Assembly (NCBI GenBank): GCA_012064415.1
Contig: SSNU01000115.1
Span: forward strand, 27,458 to 78,995
Direction: 5' to 3'
Source of the DNA: Gyrodactylus bullatarudis
Taxonomy: Eukaryota; Platyhelminthes; Monogenea; Gyrodactylidea; Gyrodactylidae
Length of the DNA stretch: 51,538 nucleotides
The position numbers and the translations under genes are program-made. The stretch's first letter is position 1, and each line of letters opens with the position of its first letter. The notes beneath the pieces were generated by a model that ran no database searches, was not told where the DNA came from, and saw only the letters and a program-made list of their open reading frames with translations. Below are positions 28,201 through 32,950 of this stretch, piece after piece.

Positions 28201-28326
28201 AGAATATCATCCCCAAATAATCTGATGAAGCCAATTCTCATCAAGAATAGGAGTAACAATAACGAACCAATCTATGCTAAAGTCAACAAGATTTATGTCC
28301 TACCCACGACACCATTGGAAAATTGA
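872..28326 (+). CDS. par-3: PAR-3/Bazooka polarity scaffold, 13 coding exons, 5' partial
   Basis: PAR-3 is the multi-PDZ scaffold that binds PAR-6 and aPKC and marks apical cortex and junctions. The CDS joins 872-1288, 5987-6116, 10995-11304, 18026-18580, 18811-19142, 19381-20711, 20770-21152, 21362-21912, 22598-22997, 24436-24555, 25132-25783, 25852-25892 and 27918-28326: 5631 nt, about 1876 residues. All twelve junctions are GT-AG and keep frame. PDZ1 lies at about residues 390-490, PDZ2 at 658-751 and PDZ3 at 808-927. PDZ2 opens ISLKKGINGLGFS and has VFVKNILPGGSA, and PDZ1 is followed by the family's usual spacing, which identifies PAR-3. The N-terminal oligomerisation domain is not seen and must lie upstream. 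Exons 1-3 join by phase only (about 0.7); exons 4-13 are secure. The linker before PDZ1 and the C-terminal tail are low complexity and Ser/acid rich. Confidence 0.88.
1289..5986 (+). other. par-3: par-3 intron, 4.7 kb
   Basis: No exon-like reading frame with splice sites was found. It contains a tRNA-derived SINE fragment near 1548-1740. The rest is AT-rich sequence in which I see nothing definite. Confidence 0.5.
1548..1740 (+). mobile_element. tRNA-derived SINE fragment
   Basis: GACCCGGGTTAAATCC (1568-1583) resembles a tRNA B box. The stretch CACAACGTTGAAGA..CC recurs at 6308-6324, where a box A-like stretch precedes it. Here the A box is degraded. The GC-richer tail (ACTTGCCCGTCCGATTTC) differs from the surrounding intron. 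Boundaries are approximate. Confidence 0.45.
5987..6116 (+). CDS. par-3: par-3 visible exon 2
   Basis: The acceptor TTATCACAG ends at 5986 and the donor GTGAGT starts at 6117. It enters in phase 0 and leaves in phase 1. It encodes 43 residues with another acidic patch (VEVEDDDIDF). Entry phase fits exon 1 and exit phase fits exon 3, the main reason to call it. Confidence 0.68.
6271..6370 (+). mobile_element. tRNA-derived SINE fragment with box A and box B
   Basis: CCTAGTGGTTAGAAGCGC (6285-6302) matches a tRNA-like A box and CACAACGTTGAAGATCCC with AAGTTAAAT the B-box region, at about tRNA spacing. This is a SINE head lying inside par-3 intron 2. It is not a functional tRNA: no full cloverleaf was found. 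Confidence 0.5.
6742..7040. mobile_element. MITE, TAGGCTAGGGTG family, diverged copy
   Basis: It starts TAGGCTAGGATGAAA and shares with copies at 12499, 39358 and 48622 the order TTCTCCATTATG, CGCTCAATTTTCAATGAATT, then GGGATATTATAGGAAAAATGGG. The right end is near TTTTCACCTT. It codes for nothing convincing and is non-autonomous. Confidence 0.6.
8642..8657. repeat. GA microsatellite
   Basis: An uninterrupted AG/GA dinucleotide run within par-3 intron 2. Confidence 0.8.
9501..9868. mobile_element. piggyBac-like MITE with TTAA target duplication
   Basis: TTAA at 9501-9504 and 9865-9868 flanks a 360-bp element with perfect 14-bp terminal repeats, CCCTCTCGTACCCA (9505-9518) and its complement at 9851-9864. 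TTAA targets and CCC-starting ends are characteristic of the piggyBac superfamily. It has no transposase frame, so it must be mobilised in trans. Confidence 0.75.
10646..10835. repeat. Two-copy tandem duplication, 100-bp period
   Basis: ATTCTAGAAACC begins at 10646 and again at 10746. Both units then share CCAGATTC, GACTCTTAAGACT-like and CTGTAAC blocks with substitutions between them, so the duplication is old. Confidence 0.6.
10995..11304 (+). CDS. par-3: par-3 visible exon 3: acidic linker with alternative stop
   Basis: The acceptor TTTTTTAG ends at 10994. The frame reads ISEPKNQIF, then GLVVEGYESDDAPP and an acid-rich tail ending DYFIK. The donor GTTAGT at 11305 leaves phase 2, which the exon at 18026 completes to Lys. 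GTTAGT is also the donor of exons 8, 9 and 12. If this intron is retained, the frame stops at TAG 11312-11314, and an AATAAA follows at 11359. So this exon is either internal or, in an alternative transcript, terminal. Confidence 0.68.
11359..11364 (+). terminator. Possible intronic polyadenylation signal after par-3 exon 3
   Basis: AATAAA lies 45 bp after the TAG that terminates exon 3 when its intron is retained. Either a short acidic PAR-3 isoform without PDZ domains is made here, or exons 1-3 belong to a separate gene ending here. Confidence 0.35.
12499..12835. mobile_element. MITE, TAGGCTAGGGTG family
   Basis: Same order as the copy at 39358: AAGCATGTGTTGAAAATG, TTTTCAATGAATTTTTATTA, CGCAATCACTAAAATC, ATATCTTGGCCATTTAATGA, then GGGAAAAATGGGCAATGACA. 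Its left terminus is altered to CTAAGGGTTGGGTG. Confidence 0.65.
13290..13771. repeat. Decayed inverted-repeat element
   Basis: AGAGCCTCAAAAAATAATA near 13290 is roughly inverted as TACTCTTTGAGGCTCT near 13752. Internal AT-rich blocks (AAGTATTATTTTAATACC-like) recur. Low certainty. Confidence 0.3.
15300..15940. mobile_element. Foldback MITE, old copy
   Basis: The right end reads CCTTCATATCAACTGGCTTTA (15920-15940). Internal blocks GCGCCAAAATTCCAG with TTTTTCAACTTTTGAGC on the left, and their rough complements (AGTTTTGAGTTCAAAAATTG) on the right, match the foldback family seen at 34980. Confidence 0.5.
16430..16813. mobile_element. Foldback MITE, 384 bp
   Basis: It starts AAAGCTAGTTGATATGAAAA and ends TCATCTTGTCAACTAGCTTC, which is its approximate complement. 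This short copy has both ends and no coding capacity. Confidence 0.65.
18026..18580 (+). CDS. par-3: par-3 visible exon 4: linker and first part of PDZ1
   Basis: The acceptor CCTAATAG ends at 18025 and the donor GTGAGA starts at 18581; phase 2 in, phase 2 out. The linker contains NILKWLETSQ, like the GKWLEKQ stretch that precedes PDZ1 in other PAR-3 proteins. PDZ1 starts near 18337 (DDIKLVKINN), has the carboxylate loop region ETLGMQIKP, a Ser-rich insertion between strands 2 and 3, and INIGDRIIS-type strand 4 residues. It splits in helix 2 at PFEK, where the next exon continues the fold. Confidence 0.93.
18811..19142 (+). CDS. par-3: par-3 visible exon 5: end of PDZ1 and Pro-rich linker
   Basis: The acceptor CTTTTAAG ends at 18810 and the donor GTATGT starts at 19143; phase 2 in, phase 1 out. 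It opens CRALFQESLSHDVIEMK, completing helix 2 and the last strand of PDZ1. A Lys/Ser-rich stretch follows, then the proline run IPPPPPRRSP. Confidence 0.92.
19381..20711 (+). CDS. par-3: par-3 visible exon 6: PDZ2 and PDZ3
   Basis: The largest exon (1331 nt). The acceptor TATTAAAG ends at 19380 and the donor GTAGGT starts at 20712; phase 1 in, 0 out. A Pro-rich start leads to PDZ2 (19611-19890) with binding loop GLGFS. In the family PDZ2 binds phosphoinositides. PDZ3 follows (about 20061-20418), with LGVSITIR, an insertion, then AVFVRKLIEGGAAHRDGRL. PDZ3 lacks the canonical GLGF and has TLGV instead, as PDZ3 of PAR-3 proteins does (GLGV). The end is Ser/Gly/Lys rich. Confidence 0.97.
20770..21152 (+). 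CDS. par-3: par-3 visible exon 7: Ser/Lys-rich region
   Basis: The intron before it is only 58 bp; the acceptor TTTTTCTAG ends at 20769 and the donor GTAAGA starts at 21153. Phase 0 in, 2 out. It reads KNPEKYFTQKPSAFS then SPKVSPRKG, and is largely disordered. No domain is recognised. Confidence 0.9.
21362..21912 (+). CDS. par-3: par-3 visible exon 8
   Basis: The acceptor TTTATAG ends at 21361 and the donor GTTAGT starts at 21913; phase 2 in, 1 out. It begins YKPPSPLISPPTRDG and continues with Ser/Asn/Glu-rich sequence ending QPLDSVSLIS. Disordered tail, with no domain recognised. Confidence 0.9.
22598..22997 (+). CDS. par-3: par-3 visible exon 9: possible aPKC-site (CR3-like) motif
   Basis: The acceptor AAAATTTAG ends at 22597 and the donor GTTAGT starts at 22998; phase 1 in, 2 out. 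It is basic (FVRPQYHFRKRSSSQS). FRKRSSS fits the F-x-R/K-x-S-x-S pattern around the aPKC phosphosite of PAR-3, but the usual following SEK is absent, so this assignment is tentative. Confidence 0.88.
22998..24435 (+). other. par-3: par-3 intron, 1.4 kb
   Basis: AT-rich, with TTGGCCCCAT repeated at 24130 and 24239. Nothing else recognised. Confidence 0.4.
24436..24555 (+). CDS. par-3: par-3 visible exon 10
   Basis: A 120-nt exon. The acceptor TTTCTTAG ends at 24435 and the donor GTGAGT starts at 24556; phase 2 both ends, so it could be skipped without breaking the frame. It encodes LSQERPKSQNSVLPS and ends EKLYEK. Confidence 0.85.
25132..25783 (+). CDS. par-3: par-3 visible exon 11: Ser/Gln-rich tail
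   Basis: The acceptor TCAAATAG ends at 25131 and the donor GTGAGC starts at 25784; phase 2 in, 0 out. It encodes about 218 residues rich in Ser, Gln and Pro (SPKKHPPVYNPSP, SSSKRPLRVPSD). Read-through of the donor would stop at 25798 after five residues. Confidence 0.9.
25852..25892 (+). CDS. par-3: par-3 visible exon 12: 41-nt microexon
   Basis: The acceptor TATTTTGCAG ends at 25851 and the donor GTTAGT starts at 25893; phase 0 in, 2 out. It encodes IQHEKSKVNKPDS plus two bases. It is supported by strong splice sites and by phase agreement with both neighbours. Confidence 0.8.
25941..26551. mobile_element. Foldback MITE truncated at its right end
   Basis: It starts AAAGCTAGTTGACATGAAGA. 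TTTATCGATTTCAAAGATTTG and AAGCAGTTAAAT on the left are inverted as GAATCATCGAAATCGATAAAA near 26500. The usual closing CAACTAGCTTTA is missing; the match stops near AAAAGTGGAC. It begins 49 bp after the exon 12 donor. Confidence 0.6.
27500..27545. repeat. Foldback family right-end fragment
   Basis: Only the terminal block is clear: CTTCATATTAACTAGATTTA. Confidence 0.4.
27918..28326 (+). CDS. par-3: par-3 visible exon 13: C-terminus
   Basis: The acceptor TTTTTTCCAG ends at 27917; phase 2 in; TGA at 28324-28326. It encodes PILEDAEQLYTKIKNK, a Gln/Pro/Asn-rich middle and the end PTTPLEN. Two Tyr motifs, LYTKI and IYAKV, resemble phosphotyrosine or aPKC-binding tail motifs but have no clear assignment. 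The last residues do not form a standard PDZ ligand. Confidence 0.92.
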
Positions 28327-28773
28327 GACCTAAGAAATATGGATAACCCCTTCCTTTTACACTTATTGAATTTATCTTTTTTCAATATTTTATTCTCTTT
28401 CTCTTCTAATTTCTTTGCGTGTAAATATTAAATAACATTAAAAAATTAAATAGTTTTTATCTCATCATGTCCAAGAAAAATGAGAACATTAAATTCACAT
28501 TTAGCCAAAGGTCTTTCTACTTGTGATACAAAAAAATATCAATGGGTTAATTGTATAAACAAATACGATAATTTTATTCAAGCATTATTTTAAAAATGTA
28601 ACTATAGTGCACTGTTTCAATAAATATGTTCCATTATTTTTTCTTCATAAATACTTTTAAGTAGTTTTGAGATATAATATATAAAATATTGTACGTTTTC
28701 GTGGAGTTTCAAATTTCATATCATCCAATCAAAATCATCTATAACTATATACTTCATCTAGCCGCTAAATTGA
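28327..28773 (+). other. par-3 3' UTR and short downstream spacer
   Basis: AT-rich sequence with the AATAAA at 28619. No coding sequence. The inverted duplication starts at 28774. Confidence 0.6.
28619..28624 (+). terminator. par-3: par-3 polyadenylation signal
   Basis: AATAAA lies 293 bp after the par-3 stop codon, in an AT-rich 3' UTR, and about 150 bp before the inverted duplication begins at 28774. Confidence 0.6.
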
Positions 28774-29344
28774 ATCTCATTACAGAAGTGTATAAAACGA
28801 TATTTTGGAGATATCAAAAAGCTGAGGAGGTTATGTATTCAAGAATTGGCTAAATTTAATTAATTTTCGATAGAAATCTTTCAATGTCTTGATTATATTA
28901 TCAGGAATTCAAATAATTTAATCACACATTTTATAGACCATACTTGGCCCCTGAGAAAAGATCAGATCCATGGGTAATTGCACGACAGAGTCCCACATCA
29001 AATCAGAGCTATTCCGGCTTCCAATATCCAAAGGGACAGCTTATTCAACAAGACACTCTGAGTTGTCTTCCACAAAATTCTCAAAAGGTTTTTCATTGTC
29101 AATCGAATAAGAATATTTCAAGGATATCCCGAGAAATATCTTCAATTCACGATGAAATGAATGAGATGCGTAAACAAATGTTAGCCTTAGAGAATCAAAA
29201 ATTACATATGTTTCCACTTTTTGTTTCTAGAAAAAACGTAACAGAAAACATTAGTGGCCCTCTAAAATCAAATTCCAGTTTTATTCATCAACATTTCATT
29301 TCTTAAAAATCATCTGAATTCCAGAGCTAGCTTGTGAAGGGATT
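28774..29344 (+). pseudogene. Inverted partial copy of the last Elk exon
   Basis: It copies the end of the last Elk intron, its acceptor (TTTTATAG, ending 28936) and the first 253 nt of the last Elk exon (28937-29189). The reading frame is intact: [12 protein letters not shown] to EMRKQMLAL. After the deletion join it continues for 39 new residues (ENQKLHMFPLF to HQHFIS) and stops at 29306. The coiled coil is cut in half. It lies on the par-3 strand, 610 bp after the par-3 stop, and its acceptor phase (2) equals that of par-3 exon 13, so it could act as an alternative 3' exon. Otherwise it is a dead fragment. Confidence 0.85.
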
Positions 29345-30290
29345 ATAGTGTGTCAAGAAAGTCTTGAGAATAAAAGTAGACACACTCAAAAATACATATA
29401 TCGAGTATACATTTAGTATAAAGAACCTCATATTGAATAATAATAATAATAATAGATTATGAACATATCACATGTGTATACTATGAATATACGAAATACT
29501 ACACCAAATATTTTATCCTAGGATAGTGTGATGTGTCCCATGAATTAACCAATCAGAAGAGAGTGAATGTCCAGGCTCAAGGTCTATATGAAGATGATGC
29601 ATTCCAGTGAGGTTGAATTCCTTACTGATAGTGACGATTACTAGTTACAATGTCCACCATTAAGTCCCAAAAGAAGTCCAATATGAAGATAATGTTGAAG
29701 TTGATGAAGAATATGTCAAATGAACTATCAACATTAAGGAAGAAGATCAATAATATTGAAATGAATAATAATATATCCTATTCTAATGGTAACCCTCCTT
29801 TTAACTATGAGACTGATTACGAAAATGGTGCCCCGTGCTCGTCATCTCGCGCTTTCGAAGGAAAAGTTCAAAGTTCCTCTGAACATTATATTGATGACTC
29901 TGATTTAGTGTATGTTACCAAAGGAAAGAATGTTAATGATTCTTCTGCTTCAAGTTCAAATACTGCATGTGATGGAAGTGTCTTGCTTAATGCACAAAGA
30001 GCTCTAAAAATGTTTAATTTCGTTACCTTTGACCAAAAGAATGCCAATGTGTTGCTTGATCAAATTGATAAGTATCTGCAACAGTTTGTTCTTTCTGATG
30101 ACCAAAAGTACAATCTATTGTATGGATGTCTCTCTATCAATGATACTGTTAAATATGAAGCTTCAAGATCTTTTACTGATGATAAATACAATAAGTTGAT
30201 GAAAATGATAAAGTTTATGGTGATATTGTTTCTCTACTTCAAATGGCAAGTTTTGATTTTAAGCCGGTCAATAGACAACCGTCACTTATT
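29345..30290 (+). mobile_element. 946-bp insertion with a gag-like frame, probably an LTR-retrotransposon fragment
   Basis: Present only in the left arm, flanked by ATT on both sides (end of GGGATT and end of TTATT), a possible short target duplication. A frame from 29650 encodes about 190 residues: a Lys-rich start with a coiled-coil-like NELSTLRKKINNIEM, a Ser-rich middle, then LLDQIDKYLQQFVLSDDQKY. A frameshift near 30198 restores a frame ending ASFDFKPVNRQPSLI at the junction. This looks like the 5' leader and gag of a retroelement, but no nucleocapsid knuckle, protease or second LTR is present, so the class is not established. Confidence 0.5.
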
Positions 30291-30396
30291 GACTTAGATG
30301 TAAAACAACTCTGACTCTCTCAAGCCCTTTCCTCGTACCGTATGAAATTTTATTAATCTTTTAGATCATTCCTAAAACATCTATAACATTAAGAAA
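30291..30396 (+). repeat. 106-bp inverted repeat, left, at the Tigger element edge
   Basis: It starts GACTTAGATGTAAAACAAC and ends AACATTAAGAAA. Identical in inverse to 31470-31575. Its closeness to the transposase frame on both sides suggests these are the terminal repeats or UTRs of the element. Confidence 0.75.
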
Positions 30397-31469
30397 AAAA
30401 TTGAAAATCGCTCAAGATGCAGAACTTTTAGGGCGAATAGAAACTTCGCATATTTATGATATCAGCCAGCGCCAAGTTTCAGTATATCAGAAGAATTTGG
30501 ATGTTCTTGATACTTACGCTCACTCAAGGTCTAAGGATTGCAAACAGATGAATCCAGCAGTTAATTTTCAAAATGCAGAAACACATGTTTTATCTTTCAT
30601 CAGAGATAAACGAAGGGTTTCATAACCAAGCCGAAGAAATGACTGTCTCAATGACATTAAAAAGCATGCTGATATTTTAGAAGAAGGCTTTCTCAAATGT
30701 TCTTCTGGTTGGATGACAAGTCTTCTCAAAAGAAACCACATATCTACTCATTGAATGCACGGAGAAGAAGCTTCTGTAGACCAAAACACCATAGAAGATT
30801 GGATTTTTGAAAATAGAGCTCTTAACAGTATGTATGAGCCAGGTGAAATATTCAACTGTGATGAAACTGGTCTGAATTTTCTCGATGAGGGGAACACAAC
30901 ATTAGATTCTTCGGACATTCTGGTTAAGGGAACTAAGCGACCTAAAGATCGAGTAACAGTCCACCTCTGTTGTTCGATGACTAGGGAAAAGTTCACTCCA
31001 TATTTCATAGGTAAGAAATTATTTAAACTAATAATTTTGAGGCAAATCAAAAAAACCTCGATGCTTTCGAGAGATCCATGTGAATTATATGGGCCAGAAA
31101 AACGCCTGGATGGATTCAGAAAGATTTCAATTATGGATAAACCATTTTTCTCAATATCTCGGTGAAAGACGCGTTCTCTTGCTTCTTGAAAATTGTCCAG
31201 GACACATGCTGGTAGAATACCCGATCAACATCAAGTTAATCTTTCTCCCAAAGAAAACAACTCCATTGACACAACCGCTGGATAGAGGTTTAATCAATGA
31301 TTTCAAATTGAAATACAAAGCCTCATTGATCGAATATGAAATAAAACCTGATGTAAAACAAGTCATGCATATGGCTCAAAATGCATGGAATGGGATTCCA
31401 TCTAATCATATTGTGAACTATTTCAGATCAGTGAAATTTTTGAGCGATCTTTAATGATATATAAAAAAA
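30397..31469 (+). pseudogene. pogo/Tigger-type transposase pseudogene
   Basis: It is a cut-and-paste DDE transposase of the CENP-B/Jerky/Tigger group. Pieces in order: an HTH region KIAQDAELLGRIE to SQRQVSVYQKN (30401-30625, then stop); a second, CENP-B-type HTH with CSSGWMTSLLKRNHIST (about 30690-30752, then stop); the DDE core from MHGEEASVDQ with FNCDETGLNF, the first catalytic Asp (30755-31040); a frameshift near 31040-31080; then AWMDSERFQLW, LLLLENCPGH and TTPLTQPLDRG (31080-31454). The second acid, Asp in most relatives (DNCPxH), is Glu here; the third Asp is in PLDRG. Stops, a frameshift and a short length (about 350 versus 450-550 codons) mark it as inactive. It is bracketed by the 106-bp inverted repeats, which may be the element's own ends. 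Confidence 0.85.
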
Positions 31470-31575
31470 TTTCTTAATGTTATAGATGTTTTAGGAATGA
31501 TCTAAAAGATTAATAAAATTTCATACGGTACGAGGAAAGGGCTTGAGAGAGTCAGAGTTGTTTTACATCTAAGTC
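31470..31575 (-). repeat. 106-bp inverted repeat, right
   Basis: Partner of 30291-30396. Outside it the inverse identity continues for another 155 bp in both arms, so the element edge cannot be placed from this locus alone. Confidence 0.75.
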
Positions 31576-31730
31576 AATCCCTTCACAAGCTAGCTCTGGA
31601 ATTCAGATGATTTTTAAGAAATGAAATGTTGATGAATAAAACTGGAATTTGATTTTAGAGAGCCACTAATGTTTTCTGTTACGTTTTTTCTAGAAACAAA
31701 AAGTGGAAACATATGTAATTTTTGATTCTC

Positions 31731-32427
31731 TATCGAATGGTATAAATTTCATCAATGAAAAAAACTTGAAATCGTCATCTTTGAACCTATTGCTCTGAAA
31801 CGTTGGTATATGATATATTAATGCAAAACGAACCTAGATATGAGGTCGTTTTCATCCTATGTCTTAAAAAACATTGAAAAATTATGATTTTAAGTAAATG
31901 TTGGCACTTAATTATTAAAATTTTAATATGATTATTTTATAGTAGAGGGATGATTTTTTATCGAGTTGGTCTTTTTTATGTACAATTATTAGTAATAATT
32001 TATTACAGAATTCACTGTACTAATAAACTGACTACTGGTCAACATTACTAGTTTTGAATATTCATACATAAGCACGTAGTATTATCTAAGGAATTTGATA
32101 CTTGACCCATAAGCCAATGAAAGAGATTTTACTTATAAATACACCCAAAGCCAAGATATATTGACTAAATAACCGTTAAGAATGCAATTAATAAGTTCTT
32201 TGCAATTAGTTACTTAAGATTCACTCAAAATGATCGAATAAGTGGCAAATTTGGTTAGTTATTACTCATAACTTATGACTCATAAGTTATGAGAATGCTG
32301 ACCAAATTTTAAGCTAGCTGTTTTAGGAAAGAAAATAATAATCCACAATGAAAGACATTATCTGTATTCATAGTATCTCAATAGATTATAATTATTATTA
32401 AAATTTAGATTTTAATCACAAGATATA
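31731..32427 (-). other. Elk 3' flank missing from the left arm
   Basis: AT-rich 3' UTR or intergenic sequence downstream of the Elk stop. A possible minus-strand AATAAA is the TTTATT at 31999-32004. No coding sequence was seen. Confidence 0.4.
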
Positions 32428-32950
32428 TCAAGGATATTCTTTTGGGTTCGGATTAATTCTTGCTTTCTTCTTAAGGGATGATTTCATCTGAGAGCCAGGC
32501 CCACTTGAACGGCCAATCATTGATCTTGATGGGATATCGAAAGTGACTGCCTTATTTACTTCTTGACAACCAATCGGTCGTCCAGTTTCATTGACTATAG
32601 CTATACTATCCTGGTTAGACGGTTTTTGGCTTTGAGGAATGTTTATTGTTGCTAAGATTGTCTGATTCATTTTTTTAATTGATGAAATCCCTTCAGATAA
32701 GGCTAACATTTGTTTACGCATCTCATTCATTTCATCGTGAATTGAAGATATTTCTCGGGATATCCTTGAAATATTCTTATTCGATTGACAATGAAAAACC
32801 TTTTGAGAATTTTGTGGAAGACAACTCAGAGTGTCTTGTTGAATAAGCTGTCCCTTTGGATATTGGAAGCCGGAATAGCTCTGATTTGATGTGGGACTCT
32901 GTCGTGCAATTACCCATGGATCTGATCTTTTCTCAGGGGCCAAGTATGGT
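32428..32950 (-). CDS. Elk: Elk visible exon 11: C-terminal coiled coil and stop
   Basis: The acceptor ACATTTTATAG precedes 32950; phase 2 in; stop at 32428-32430. It encodes [16 protein letters not shown], then a heptad-like [19 protein letters not shown] stretch with [14 protein letters not shown], a coiled coil like that in other KCNH tails, and a basic end with [16 protein letters not shown]. The first half of this exon is duplicated in inverse at 28937-29189. Confidence 0.93.

Noticed and set aside
28944..29306. Open frame as an independent gene
   Set aside because: It is an inverted partial copy of the last Elk exon with a tail created by a deletion join. No start or promoter is evident.
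29650..30297. Open frame as a host gene
   Set aside because: It is confined to an insertion absent from the other arm and has a frameshift. A mobile-element origin is more likely.
31080..31454. Active transposase C-terminal domain
   Set aside because: Upstream stops, a frameshift and Glu in place of the second catalytic Asp make an active product unlikely.
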